DNA of 64,000 bases from Alphaproteobacteria bacterium HGW-Alphaproteobacteria-18 (GTDB taxonomy: Bacteria > Pseudomonadota > Alphaproteobacteria > Caulobacterales > Hyphomonadaceae): the NCBI GenBank assembly GCA_002841155.1, contig PHEH01000003.1:62001-126000 (forward strand). The letters are read 5' to 3'. How positions within the stretch are numbered: the first letter of the stretch is position 1; each line of letters begins with the position of its first letter. The position numbers and the translations under genes were made by a program. Below the pieces are notes generated by a model, which was not told the origin of the DNA, did no database searches, and saw only the letters and a list, made by a program, of their open reading frames with translations. Shown one piece after another: positions 17,446-26,522 of this stretch.

Positions 17446-18369
17446 ATGCGCCAGCTTATCAGTTTCGTTTGCCTGTGCCTCTTCGCGCTGGCCACGGCGG
17501 GCGCGCAAATACGCGATGGCAGCGCGGCGCGCCCTCTGGAAGTGATCCTGATCCCCGCCGATGGCGGCACCGAAGACGGCACAAGGGCGGATTTCGTTCC
17601 GCTGTTTGATGCCATGACCCGCGCCAGCGGCCTCAATTTCCGCGTTCGCGTCGGCCAGAGCTATGGCGCGGCCATCGAAGCGGTGTGTACCGGCCTGGCT
17701 GACATTGCCTGGCTCGGCCCCGTCTCCTACCGCGAAGCGCGGGACCGGGGTTGCGCGGAACTGCTCGCGGTCGAATCCACTGGCGGCAGCGCCACCTATT
17801 ATGCCGGCATCTTCGCCCGCAGGGACTCCGGCATCACCACCACCGCTCATCTCAGGGGAAAATCCGTTGCCTTTGGCCCGCCCCAGTCGGCCAGCGCCTT
17901 CGTATTCCCTGTGAACATTCTTATCGAAGCCGGGCTTGATCCGCTGACGGATATATCAGACGTCCGCATCGGGGACAGCCACACCAGCGGCCTGATGGCG
18001 CTGGATAATGGGCTTGTCGATGCGGCCGCCGCATCTTTTGTTTCGTTTGAACGGGCGGCAAATTCCGGCGCGCTGGACGCGGCAAGCTTCCGCGTGATCG
18101 GCCGCTCCAAACCCATCCCCAATCCCCCGCTGGTGGTGGCGCAGGCCCTGCCCGATGCCACCAAGGCAAAGCTGCGCAGCACCGTCAGCCGCCTGCACGA
18201 GTTGCCGGGCGTGCGCCCGGAAGACATTCGCGGCTATGGTGGAAAACAGGTGGACCGCTACGACATCACCCTCACGGACGCTGATTTCGACGCAGCTTTC
18301 GCCCCGGTGGAAAAGATCGACACGGCGTTCACTGCCGCCATGATCCGGCGCGCGGGCACCTATCGCTGA
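17446..18369 (+). CDS. phnD: Phosphate/phosphonate ABC transporter substrate-binding protein (PhnD-like)
   Basis: This 307-aa protein has a signal peptide (LISFVCLCLFALATAGAQ), so it is periplasmic. The core matches PhnD/SsuA/TauA-type binding proteins: FVPLFDAMTRASGLNFRVRV, IAWLGPVSYREARDRG, LRGKSVAFGPPQSASAFVFP and the VDAAAASFVSFERA hinge region. PhnD members bind phosphonates, phosphite or phosphate esters. I start at ATG 17446 because AAGGGG lies 9 bases upstream; longer readings run through DNA antisense to the RpiR gene. Its stop overlaps the phnC start (TGATG), so the importer is translationally coupled. Confidence 0.88.
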   Translation: MRQLISFVCLCLFALATAGAQIRDGSAARPLEVILIPADGGTEDGTRADFVPLFDAMTRASGLNFRVRVGQSYGAAIEAVCTGLADIAWLGPVSYREARDRGCAELLAVESTGGSATYYAGIFARRDSGITTTAHLRGKSVAFGPPQSASAFVFPVNILIEAGLDPLTDISDVRIGDSHTSGLMALDNGLVDAAAASFVSFERAANSGALDAASFRVIGRSKPIPNPPLVVAQALPDATKAKLRSTVSRLHELPGVRPEDIRGYGGKQVDRYDITLTDADFDAAFAPVEKIDTAFTAAMIRRAGTYR

Positions 18370-19154
18370 TGCCGGGAAAACCTGCACCGGACAGCGCTGC
18401 CCTTCCCGTCCTTGACCTGAAGGATGTCAGCGCGGTCTATTCCGGCGGCGTTGCCGCGCTCAGCGGTTTCGACCTTGAAATAAAGGCTGGCGAATTCTGC
18501 GTTCTGCTGGGGCCATCGGGCGCGGGGAAATCAACCCTGCTGCGGCTTGTATCGGGCCTGCTTCCCGCCAGCAGCGGCGCCGTCACCATCGGCGGTGTGG
18601 AAATGACGCCCGCCACCCGCCGGCAGATCCGGCAGCGCCTCGGCATGGTGCATCAGGATCACGGGCTGGTCGACCGGCTCAGCGTTCTGGACAATGTCAT
18701 GGCCGGACGCGCCGGCAGCCTTCCCTTCTGGCGCCTGATGCTGCGGCTCTATCCCCGCGCCGTTGCAGACGCCGCCTGCCAGCGCCTCAATGAGGTCGGG
18801 CTGACCGAAGTGGAGGCCAACCGCCGGGCGCGCGAGCTTTCCGGGGGCCAGCGACAGCGCGTCGGTATCGCCCGCGCCCTGATGGGAGAGCCGGTTCTTA
18901 TCCTTGCCGATGAGCCGGTCGCCAGTCTCGACCCGCAGACTTCGCGCGACATCCTCGCCCTTCTCCGGAACGCGGCGAAGGAACGGGGCGCGGCTGTTTT
19001 GTGCTCCCTGCACCAGATGGACCTCGCCCGCGAGTTTGCTGACCGGATCGTCGTGATGCAGGCGGGGCGTGTGGTGTTCAATGGTCTGCCCGGCGAACTG
19101 CCCGCCCTGCTCGACGGCTCAACCGCAACCTCAAAGAAAAGCGGCGCAGCATGA
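18369..19154 (+). CDS. phnC: Phosphonate-type ABC transporter ATP-binding protein
   Basis: This 261-aa ABC ATPase has Walker A GPSGAGKSTLLRL, Q-loop MVHQDHGLVDRLSV, signature LSGGQRQRVGIARAL, Walker B VLILADEPVASLD and an H-loop in LCSLHQMDLA. The Q-loop region and the MAGRAGSLPFWRLM segment are close to PhnC proteins. It couples ATP hydrolysis to uptake through PhnE. Its start overlaps the phnD stop and its stop overlaps phnE by 4 bases. Confidence 0.9.
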   Translation: MPGKPAPDSAALPVLDLKDVSAVYSGGVAALSGFDLEIKAGEFCVLLGPSGAGKSTLLRLVSGLLPASSGAVTIGGVEMTPATRRQIRQRLGMVHQDHGLVDRLSVLDNVMAGRAGSLPFWRLMLRLYPRAVADAACQRLNEVGLTEVEANRRARELSGGQRQRVGIARALMGEPVLILADEPVASLDPQTSRDILALLRNAAKERGAAVLCSLHQMDLAREFADRIVVMQAGRVVFNGLPGELPALLDGSTATSKKSGAA

Positions 19155-20173
19155 CGCATACCGCCACCCTGCCGCCTGCCCGGCCACCGCATGCCTGGCA
19201 CCGGAAGCCGGTATTCGGCGCGCGGGCGATACTCATTCTGCTCGCCGCCCTGGCCTTTTTTATCTGGTCTGCGCCGCGTGTGGAGCTGGGCGTGCTGACG
19301 GGCAATATTCAGGAACTGGCCGTGTCGCTCGCCGGCGGGCAGGAAACGTCGCAGATTGAACGGGGGCTCGCCTCGATCTCCAGCAAGATGTTCCCGATCA
19401 TCCTGGATGAGCGCACCTCGCTCTCATCGGGCGATATTCCGGACAAGGACAGCCTTCCTTTCCTGGCCCGCATTGAACACACATTTACGCAGGAAACCGC
19501 GCTCAATCCCGAAACGCTGGAAATTGAAACCCGGCAGATACCACAAACTGTTCTTGTACAGCCCTTCGGCTATGTTTTCTATGTCTGCAGCAAGATGCTG
19601 CAGTCGATTGAGATGGCGATCTGGGCAAGCCTGATCGCCATGATCGTCAGCCTGCTGCTGATGCCGCTCGCCGCAATGAATTTCACGCCTCATCCTCTTG
19701 TCCGTGCGGGCGTGCGCGCGTTCATTTCCTTTACGCGGACCATTCCGGAACTTGTCAGCGCGCTGTTCCTGGTTCTTCTTTTCGGCTTTGGGCCGGTGGC
19801 AGGCATTCTGGCGCTCGCCATCCACAGCATCGGCTTCCTGGCGAAATTCTATGCCGAAGACGTCGAGACCGCAGATGTCCGCCCTCAGGAAGCCCTCGCC
19901 GCGCTGGGGGCCGGGCCGCTTACCGTGCTGCGCCTGGCGGTCATTCCAAACGTCATCCCCTCCTTTGTCGCGCTCACGCTTTACGTGGTGGACCGGAACA
20001 TCCGCATGGCGACCGTGATCGGGCTGGTCGGCGCGGGGGGCATTGGCCAGGAACTGAAAGGCCGGTTTGACATGCTCCAGTATGGCCATGTCGGCACGAT
20101 CCTGCTCGTCATCTTCATCACGGTGCTGATTCTGGATGTCATCTCCGGGAACCTGCGTCGCAAGACGATTTGA
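19151..20173 (+). CDS. phnE: Phosphonate-type ABC transporter permease
   Basis: This 340-aa inner-membrane protein has an N-terminal anchor (ILILLAALAFFIWS), a periplasmic segment, and a BPD_transp_1 domain whose EAA loop reads VRPQEALAALGAGPLTVLRLAVIPNV. Five to six helices follow the periplasmic region. The internal periplasmic loop (about residues 60-130) is typical of longer PhnE forms. It completes the phnDCE unit; no phn C-P lyase genes follow, and the next gene belongs to fatty-acid-type metabolism. The imported compound may instead be a phosphate ester or phosphite. Confidence 0.88.
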   Translation: MTHTATLPPARPPHAWHRKPVFGARAILILLAALAFFIWSAPRVELGVLTGNIQELAVSLAGGQETSQIERGLASISSKMFPIILDERTSLSSGDIPDKDSLPFLARIEHTFTQETALNPETLEIETRQIPQTVLVQPFGYVFYVCSKMLQSIEMAIWASLIAMIVSLLLMPLAAMNFTPHPLVRAGVRAFISFTRTIPELVSALFLVLLFGFGPVAGILALAIHSIGFLAKFYAEDVETADVRPQEALAALGAGPLTVLRLAVIPNVIPSFVALTLYVVDRNIRMATVIGLVGAGGIGQELKGRFDMLQYGHVGTILLVIFITVLILDVISGNLRRKTI

Positions 20174-20309
20174 GGTCATGATCCGTTTAGCTCTTCAGTA
20201 TTCACAAATGCTGTCGGCACGCATGAAACGAAAACGCAGACAGGACTTTCCTATTTTCAGAGTCAGGGCTTAGGGTGGCGCAAAACACTGACCTGAGGAA
20301 AGAAGCACA

Positions 20310-21599
20310 ATGCCCGCCATATCCATGTCACCTGAAGAGGTATCCGCCTATATCGCCAAGGCCGGGCGCGATGCCTGGATCGTCCCCGACGTTCCCGCCA
20401 GTACGCCCCGCCGCCGCATAGAGAAAGTCGGCATCATTGGTGCAGGCACGATGGGCGGCGGCATATCGATGAACTTCGCCTCTGCCGGCATCCCGGTGGT
20501 GATCCTTGAACAGAAGCAGGAAGCCCTTGAGCGCGGTCTGGCGGTCGTGCGCGCCAATTATCAGCGCAGCGCCGATAATGGCCGGTTCCCGCAAGAAGAA
20601 GTCGGGGAAAGAATGGGGCGCCTTTCCGGAACACTGGACATGGAAGCTTTTGCAGACTGTGACCTGATCATCGAAGCGGTGTTCGAAGACATGGCTCTGA
20701 AAAAGAAGATTTTCACCGACCTTGATCGCATCGCAAAGCCGGGTGCAATCCTGGCGACCAACACCTCCGCCCTGGACATTGATGAAATAGCCAGCGTCAC
20801 AGCGCGCCCACAGGATGTCATCGGACTCCACTTCTTCTCGCCCGCCAATGTCATGAAGCTGCTGGAGATCGTTCGCGCCGATCACACTGCAGATGATGTG
20901 ATCATGACCTGCATGGATCTAGCCAAGACAATCAACAAGATCGCGACGCTGGTTGGGGTCTGTCCCGGCTTTGTGGGCAACCGCATCCTGTTCGCACGTC
21001 AGGCCCAGGCGCAGAAACTCGTGGCCCAAGGCGCTATGCCTTGGGATGTCGACGCGGCGCTCAACCAGTTCGGTTTCCGGATGGGGCCCTATCAGATGTC
21101 TGATCTTGCCGGTCTCGATATTGGCTGGAAGAAGGGCGCAAAGACAGCAAACCCAATCCGCGATGCTCTCTGTGAACTTGATCGCCGGGGTCAAAAAACG
21201 GGAGCTGGCTATTACGACTATGATGAAAACCGCCGCCCCATCCCGTCGGACGTCACCGCGCGGATAATTGCTGACATCACAGGTGTAGCGAAAGGGGCTG
21301 CACCTGGGTCGGACGAAATCATCGCAACCTGCATTCACCCGATGATCAACGAGGGTCTGAAAATTCTCGAGGAAAAGAAAGCCCAGCGCGCCTCAGATAT
21401 CGATATCGTCTGGCTCAACGGCTATGGATGGCCGGCCGACAAAGGCGGTCCCATGCTTTACGGAGACATGGTAGGCGCAGAAGCTGTCCTGGCAACGATG
21501 GAACGCCTCGGCGCAGAAGATGCGCGGTTCGTACCCAGTAATACCCTCCGGCGTCTGGCAAAAGACGGTGGCCGCTTCACTGAGGTGCAACCGGGTTGA
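20310..21599 (+). CDS. 3-hydroxyacyl-CoA dehydrogenase (FadB C-terminal type)
   Basis: This 429-aa cytoplasmic NAD enzyme oxidises 3-hydroxyacyl-CoA. After a 35-residue N-terminal extension comes the Rossmann loop VGIIGAGTMGGGISMNFASAG. It is followed by ILATNTSALDIDEIA, the catalytic His in GLHFFSPANVMKLLEIV, and GFVGNRILFARQAQA. Two C-terminal helical domains follow (the second has THPMINE-like CIHPMINEGLKILEEKKAQR and KGGPMLYGD). No enoyl-CoA hydratase half is fused. GAGGAAAG lies upstream of the ATG. The TGA overlaps the TTG start of the GMC oxidoreductase, so the pair is coupled: an alcohol oxidase followed by a beta-oxidation step. Confidence 0.9.
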   Translation: MPAISMSPEEVSAYIAKAGRDAWIVPDVPASTPRRRIEKVGIIGAGTMGGGISMNFASAGIPVVILEQKQEALERGLAVVRANYQRSADNGRFPQEEVGERMGRLSGTLDMEAFADCDLIIEAVFEDMALKKKIFTDLDRIAKPGAILATNTSALDIDEIASVTARPQDVIGLHFFSPANVMKLLEIVRADHTADDVIMTCMDLAKTINKIATLVGVCPGFVGNRILFARQAQAQKLVAQGAMPWDVDAALNQFGFRMGPYQMSDLAGLDIGWKKGAKTANPIRDALCELDRRGQKTGAGYYDYDENRRPIPSDVTARIIADITGVAKGAAPGSDEIIATCIHPMINEGLKILEEKKAQRASDIDIVWLNGYGWPADKGGPMLYGDMVGAEAVLATMERLGAEDARFVPSNTLRRLAKDGGRFTEVQPG

Positions 21600-23209
21600 T
21601 TGGCTCTTCGGTCAGATCCTTTTCCGGCGACTATGATTACGTCGTCGTCGGTGCCGGATCGGCCGGTTGCGTGGTCGCCAATCGTCTGTCTGCGAATCCT
21701 GCCAAAAAGGTATTGCTTCTGGAAGCAGGCGGGCAGGACAATTGGATCTGGTTTCACATCCCGGTCGGATATCTTTATGCTATCGGCAACCCGCGCTGTG
21801 ACTGGATGTTCGAAACGACACCACAACCTGGCCTCAATGGCAGAACTCTCGCCTACCCGCGTGGCAAAGTGGTCGGCGGATCATCCGCGATCAACGCCAT
21901 GATCTCGATGCGTGGCCAGGCGGCAGACTATGACGCCTGGCGGGATAGCGGATTGCCAGGCTGGGGCTGGGAAGACGTCCTGCCGGTCTTTCGTCAGATT
22001 GAGGATCATTTCCTCGGTGAAAGCAGCGTGCACGGGATTGGTGGAGAATGGCGCGTTGAGCCGCCCCGCGTAAAATGGGAAATACTCGATGCAATCCGCG
22101 AAGCTGCCCAACAGATCGGAATTCCCAAGACGCCCGATTTCAATACCGGCGATAATGAAGGGTCCGGCTATTTCCATGTGAACCAGAAAGCAGGGCGCCG
22201 CTGGTCTGCCGCGCGAGGCTTCCTGAAGCCGGCCCTCAAACGCAACAATCTCCGTCTGGAAACTGGAACACTTGTGGAAACGGTGACTCTGGATTGTGGC
22301 CGGGCCACGGGCCTAATATTTCGGCAGCATGGCCAACGCTTCACCGTCAAAGCCAGGGCGGAGGTCATTCTGTGTGCGGGCGCTATCGGCAGCCCGCAAA
22401 TCCTTCAACGCTCGGGTATCGGCCCTTCGTCGGTGCTGGCCCAGGCTGGTGTTGAACCCAGAGTGGTGCTGCCTGGAGTGGGTGCCAACCTTCAGGATCA
22501 TCTTCAACAGCGCGCAGTCTACAAGGTTTCAGGAACGCCAACACTCAACCAGACTTACTATTCAGTCTTGGGTAAAGCGACGATGGGCTTGGATTATGCC
22601 TTCCGGCGGCGGGGCCCACTGACAATGGCACCATCACAGCTTGGGATTTTCGCGCGCTCTGACAAGTCGCAAGCGAGGGCTAATATCCAGTTCCATGTAC
22701 AACCTCTGTCGCTCGACCGATTCGGCCAGCCGCTGCATCGTTATTCCGCGATCACCGTTGCGGCCTGCAACTTACGTCCGACCTCACGCGGATCGGTTCG
22801 CATAACAGCGGCTGACCCATACGCCGCCCCCGTCATTGACCCCAACTATCTGGATACAGACGAAGATAGGCGTATTGCTGCCGATGCAATCCGGCTGACA
22901 CGTCACCTGATGCAGCAGTCAGCACTTAATCGGTTCAAACCTCAGGAAGCGGTTCCTGGGGAGTCAGATGGCAGAGATCTGTCTCTCATTGCTGGAGAAA
23001 TCGGCACAACCATCTTTCACCCGGTCGGCACCGCAAAGATGGGGCGCACGAGCGATCCGATGGCCGTTGTTAATGCCCAACTTCGCGTACGAGGTGTCGA
23101 AGGATTACGGGTGATCGATGCATCCGTGATGCCTCAGATAACATCAGGAAATACCAATACGCCGACCATCATGATTGCCGCGCGGGCCGCCTCCATGATT
23201 AGGGACTGA
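21596..23209 (+). CDS. GMC-family FAD-dependent oxidoreductase (choline dehydrogenase-like)
   Basis: This 537-aa flavoprotein has the FAD loop DYVVVGAGSAGCVVANRLS at the N-terminus, PROSITE-like GGSSAINAMISMRG, the second signature GAIGSPQILQRSGIGP, and the catalytic pair region IFHPVGTAKMG and ITSGNTNTPTIMIAARAA. GMC enzymes oxidise primary alcohols to aldehydes. The only possible start is TTG 21596: an in-frame stop lies at 21581 and no ATG or GTG precedes the FAD loop. GAGGT is 9 bases upstream, and the TTG overlaps the preceding stop. It likely supplies an aldehyde or keto intermediate to this operon. The substrate is unknown. Confidence 0.9.
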   Translation: MIGSSVRSFSGDYDYVVVGAGSAGCVVANRLSANPAKKVLLLEAGGQDNWIWFHIPVGYLYAIGNPRCDWMFETTPQPGLNGRTLAYPRGKVVGGSSAINAMISMRGQAADYDAWRDSGLPGWGWEDVLPVFRQIEDHFLGESSVHGIGGEWRVEPPRVKWEILDAIREAAQQIGIPKTPDFNTGDNEGSGYFHVNQKAGRRWSAARGFLKPALKRNNLRLETGTLVETVTLDCGRATGLIFRQHGQRFTVKARAEVILCAGAIGSPQILQRSGIGPSSVLAQAGVEPRVVLPGVGANLQDHLQQRAVYKVSGTPTLNQTYYSVLGKATMGLDYAFRRRGPLTMAPSQLGIFARSDKSQARANIQFHVQPLSLDRFGQPLHRYSAITVAACNLRPTSRGSVRITAADPYAAPVIDPNYLDTDEDRRIAADAIRLTRHLMQQSALNRFKPQEAVPGESDGRDLSLIAGEIGTTIFHPVGTAKMGRTSDPMAVVNAQLRVRGVEGLRVIDASVMPQITSGNTNTPTIMIAARAASMIRD

Positions 23210-23438
23210 GGCGTTGCCGCCCCCTGGGGCTCTTCATCCATTCAATATCACCAGATGTGGGCATTCTCCTTTTCTTCCCACGAACCATTCCATGCCCAAG
23301 TTGCACCTTCCAGGGCACTGTCATTTGAACTTAAGCCTAGTCGGTTTTACTTCTGGGGTAGCTCTCGGCGTCCGCATTTAGACTGTTGGAGTGGACCTGC
23401 TTTATCCTAAATCAACGCCCCCTGGCGTACCGCCCAAT

Positions 23439-23714
23439 TCAGGCAGGCCGGCAGATGGTTGCTACAATCCGACGGACGACAGGCATGACGACCAAGACCA
23501 CCGGGAAGGCTAGTAGCCAACTGATCAACCAGGCACCGAGCCAAGCACCGACAAGCCCCCCTGAAAGGCCTTCACTTTTAATCGTAGCTATCAGCGAAAC
23601 GAAAGCGCACATGAAAATCGAAAGAAGGAGAGATGTCAGGAACGGTGCAAAGCGGGGGGACAATCGCAGTTGGGGAGCAGCGCGCCGGGGGACCGGATTA
23701 CCATTTTCCGTCAT
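23439..23714 (-). CDS. DUF2798 small membrane protein
   Basis: This 91-aa protein has a basic N-terminus (LRLSPRFAPFLTSLLLSIFMC) and two hydrophobic helices, with the pair GAWLGAWLISWLLAFPVVLVV typical of DUF2798. The function of the family is not known. Its ATG overlaps the stop of the FMN reductase gene by 4 bases, so it is cotranslated with it. Downstream lies an unremarkable gap to the GMC gene. Confidence 0.8.
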   Translation of the reverse strand: MTENGNPVPRRAAPQLRLSPRFAPFLTSLLLSIFMCAFVSLIATIKSEGLSGGLVGAWLGAWLISWLLAFPVVLVVMPVVRRIVATICRPA

Positions 23715-24286
23715 CTGACCACCCCTGCCAGGGTAACGACCCGCTGTGCCATTATGGCCAGGACCTCTCTTGCCATAGCATCTGTCAGTTCACTGCCTTG
23801 AAAAGCCCGCTCCGCAAATGGGACAGCGACCTGTTCAGGCACCACCAATGCCTGAACGGTTCCGAGTATCTGGCGCAGATGCATCAGTCCGCGCAACCCG
23901 CCGAATGGGCTGGGCGAGGCTGACATAATCCCAGCCACCTTCCCGCGAAAAGCTGTCAGAGCAAGTGGCGTTTCACCGCCTGTAGGACGGGACGCCCAGT
24001 CGATAGCGTTCTTGAGCGCCGAAGGAATTGATCCGTTATGTTCCGGAGACGCAATCAGCAGGCCGTCATGCTCTGCGAAGGACAATTTAAGACGCCGCGC
24101 GCCCTCCGGAAAGGCATTCAGCTCAATCGAGGGCGTATAGAGTGGCAGATCAACCGCATCCAGTTTGAGCGAGGTAACTTCGGCGCCCGCCTCCTGCGCA
24201 AATATCGCGGCCTGATCCGCCAAGCGCTGGTTGAACGACCCTTCGCGAAGACTCCCCGAAATTACGAGTATCCTGACTGCTGACAT
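23711..24286 (-). CDS. NADPH-dependent FMN reductase family protein
   Basis: This 191-aa flavodoxin-fold reductase begins VRILVISGSLREGSFNQRLA, the FMN phosphate loop, and carries SPEHNGSIPSALKNAIDW, the second flavin-binding signature, then GKVAGIMSASPSPFGGLRG. Such enzymes reduce FMN, quinones, azo dyes or metals with NAD(P)H. I take ATG 24286, with GGAGGG 7 bases upstream, over an ATG at 24301 that lies before the ribosome site. The gene is divergent from the tartrate-dehydratase-like gene, and the shared gap has a TTAGnTAnCTAA operator. DUF2798 follows with a 4-bp overlap. Confidence 0.88.
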   Translation of the reverse strand: MSAVRILVISGSLREGSFNQRLADQAAIFAQEAGAEVTSLKLDAVDLPLYTPSIELNAFPEGARRLKLSFAEHDGLLIASPEHNGSIPSALKNAIDWASRPTGGETPLALTAFRGKVAGIMSASPSPFGGLRGLMHLRQILGTVQALVVPEQVAVPFAERAFQGSELTDAMAREVLAIMAQRVVTLAGVVR

Positions 24287-24332
24287 GGTTTCCCTCCGCA
24301 TGATATCTCAATGAAGCATGGACATATTTTAC

Positions 24333-24344
24333 TTAGCTAGCTAT
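24333..24344. promoter_or_regulatory. Operator 1, copy A (TTAGnTAnCTAA type)
   Basis: TTAGCTAGCTAT matches 9 of the 10 fixed positions of the palindrome TTAGnTAnCTAA; a second weaker copy overlaps it (24337-24348). It lies between the divergent FMN-reductase and enolase genes, about 55 bases from each start. See the other copies at 27744, 28968, 29058, 33941, 33960 and 43822. Confidence 0.7.
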
Positions 24345-24399
24345 TTAATTAGGTCTGTTCAAGATGCGTCTGGTTCAAACCAGATAAGGAGAGAATTTG

Positions 24400-25560
24400 A
24401 TGAAAATCATTGAGGTCCGAGAACTCTCCATTCGCATGTCCGGGAATATCTCAAACGCTGTCGTTGATTTCTCACGCCATGATGTTTCTCTTGTTGCCCT
24501 TGTCAGCGACATCATCCGCAATGGCCGCCCCGTAACTGGTATCGCCTTCAACTCCATCGGCCGGTTTGCTCAGTCAGGCATCATCCGCGACCGGCTCATC
24601 CCCAGAGTCCTCAATGCGCCATCAGAGTCGTACACGGATATGGATGGCGACCTATCGCCCGCTGCCTTGAGGCAGGTGATGATGCGGGACGAAAAGCCCG
24701 GCGGGCATGGTGACCGTGCCTCGGCAATTGCCGCGATCGAACTGGCGGCCTGGGATCTGCGCGCCAAGATTTCTGATGAACCTGCGGCGTCAGTCATTGC
24801 CCGAAACTTCGCTCGTGTGCCCTCAGATAAGGTCAGCGTCTATGCGGCCGGCGGATACTATTATCCCAATGAGGGGGCAAACCGCCTACGCGATGAGCTG
24901 AAATCGTATCAAGATCTTGGCTTTGACAAATTCAAGATCAAGGTCGGCGGCGTTTCAATTCAGGAAGATATTGCCAGACTTGAAACGGCCCTAAAACAGG
25001 CCGGATCGGGCCGAAATATAAGTGTCGACGCCAATGGGCGGTTTGATCTGGACGGCGCCCTGTCGCTTGGTGAAATTCTAAAGCCTTACGATCTTCGCTG
25101 GTATGAAGAAGCCGGAGACCCTCTGGATTATGACCTGAACCGGCAGGTTATTGATGCCTATGAGAGGCCCGTCGCGACAGGCGAAAATCTTTTCTCGGTT
25201 CCGGATGTACGCAATCTCCTGCGCCATGGCGGCATGCGCCCCGGAATTGATATCTTCCAGATGGATGCCGGCCTCAGCTACGGTCTGACAGAATATGCGG
25301 AGATGATTGCGCTGATGGAAGCGTCCGGATTTGACAGAAACCTAGCCTACCCTCATGGGGGCCATCTCCTGAACCTGCATATAGTTGCCGGGCTGAACCT
25401 GGGAGGATGCGAGGCCTATCCGGCAGTGTTCCAACCCTTTGGCGGCTACCTTCCCGGTCTTGCCATCGAGCAGGGCATGATCCGCCTGCCCGACACACCC
25501 GGCTTTGGCCTTGAAGCAAAGCCTGAACTCCGTCCACATATCGAAAAGTTGATGAGCTGA
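24400..25560 (+). CDS. Enolase-superfamily dehydratase, D-tartrate dehydratase-like
   Basis: This 386-aa enzyme has the muconate-cycloisomerase/mandelate-racemase fold. Visible active-site parts are KFKIKVGG (KxK base), SVDANGRFD (metal Asp), WYEEAGDPLDYD and ATGENLFS (metal Glu), and PHGGH (general acid/base His). The C-terminal block with GGCEAYPAVFQPFGGY resembles D-tartrate dehydratase of Bradyrhizobium, so a hydroxy-acid dehydratase is the best call; another acid sugar or hydroxy acid is possible. AAGGAG is 9 bases before ATG 24400. It is divergent from the FMN reductase behind operator copy A and runs against the PanE-like gene. Confidence 0.8.
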   Translation: MKIIEVRELSIRMSGNISNAVVDFSRHDVSLVALVSDIIRNGRPVTGIAFNSIGRFAQSGIIRDRLIPRVLNAPSESYTDMDGDLSPAALRQVMMRDEKPGGHGDRASAIAAIELAAWDLRAKISDEPAASVIARNFARVPSDKVSVYAAGGYYYPNEGANRLRDELKSYQDLGFDKFKIKVGGVSIQEDIARLETALKQAGSGRNISVDANGRFDLDGALSLGEILKPYDLRWYEEAGDPLDYDLNRQVIDAYERPVATGENLFSVPDVRNLLRHGGMRPGIDIFQMDAGLSYGLTEYAEMIALMEASGFDRNLAYPHGGHLLNLHIVAGLNLGGCEAYPAVFQPFGGYLPGLAIEQGMIRLPDTPGFGLEAKPELRPHIEKLMS

Positions 25561-25580
25561 CCTATGCAACCTGGTAGGCA

Positions 25581-26522
25581 TCACCGTGCGTGCTTGGCTT
25601 CGAGAGCCTTCACCAAGGCCGTCAAAGTCTCATTCACAGGCGCAATGGCACCAACCCGGCTGGCCTCCCGTGGAATTGCGCCATTAATGAAATCGATCTC
25701 GCTAGGCCGCCCCGCTTCCAGATCCTGAAGCAAGGAAGGCTTCGCGGCCGAAACACGCTCTGCAAAGGCGCGGATATGAGCCTCTGGATCAGTAACTCCC
25801 AACGTCACGCCGCTCGCCCGCGCAATATTCCAAGCTTCTTTTCCGGCAGCAATGCAAACAGGTCCGAGCCAAGGATCGCTCAGCGCGCCTCCCACGGTAA
25901 GCCCCGTGATCGCACACGGCGCGCTGAAAGATGCATTACAGATCAGCTTTTCCCACTGCATACTGACGATATTCTTGGTTGCCTCAGCCTTGAACCCTGC
26001 GCTCCGCCACAAGTCTGCAATCCAGTCGACACGATCTGCCGGTAAACCCAGGACAGCCCCGATCTGTATCAGCCCCATACCGGCATGGTGGACATGTCCT
26101 GGCGCAACAACAGAAGCGCCGAAGGCGGCCGCAATCCCGACTGCTATACGATCAGGATGGACCGATCGCGAAATGATATCAACCGCGCCAAGTCCGTTCT
26201 GGATGGCCATGAGAGGTGTCGAAGCCCCCAGCATCGGCGCGATTCCGGCAACAGCCGCTTCAACCTGCGTCGCCTTCACGGCGAGAATAATGAGATCGAA
26301 AGTCTCTTCGGGTGGGGCCCCCAGGGCCCGGACGTTTACCGTCCGGTCGCCACTCGCGCCCTCCACTCTGAGACCAACTTTCCGTATCGCCTCAAGATGC
26401 GCTCCCGGACGGCTGACGATGGTGACCTCATGGCCGGCGGATGCAAACAGACCTGCGAAGACGGAGCCCATGGCTCCGCCTCCGACGATCGCAATTCTGG
26501 CGCTCGTTTCGCCCGGACTCAT
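25581..26522 (-). CDS. 2-dehydropantoate 2-reductase family (PanE/ApbA) ketoacid reductase
   Basis: This 313-aa NADP-dependent reductase has the dinucleotide loop IAIVGGGAMGSVFAG, the middle LAVKATQVEAA and MAIQNGLGAVD segments, the catalytic Lys in MQWEKLICNASFSA, and the C-terminal helical domain ending SEIDFINGAIPREASRVG. PanE reduces ketopantoate, but many paralogues near catabolic genes reduce other 2-keto acids. I start at ATG 26522, whose ATGA overlaps the stop of the upstream hydrolase; a frame from 26540 adds six residues inside that gene. It forms a two-gene unit with the hydrolase and is likely under operator copy B. Confidence 0.83.
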   Translation of the reverse strand: MSPGETSARIAIVGGGAMGSVFAGLFASAGHEVTIVSRPGAHLEAIRKVGLRVEGASGDRTVNVRALGAPPEETFDLIILAVKATQVEAAVAGIAPMLGASTPLMAIQNGLGAVDIISRSVHPDRIAVGIAAAFGASVVAPGHVHHAGMGLIQIGAVLGLPADRVDWIADLWRSAGFKAEATKNIVSMQWEKLICNASFSAPCAITGLTVGGALSDPWLGPVCIAAGKEAWNIARASGVTLGVTDPEAHIRAFAERVSAAKPSLLQDLEAGRPSEIDFINGAIPREASRVGAIAPVNETLTALVKALEAKHAR

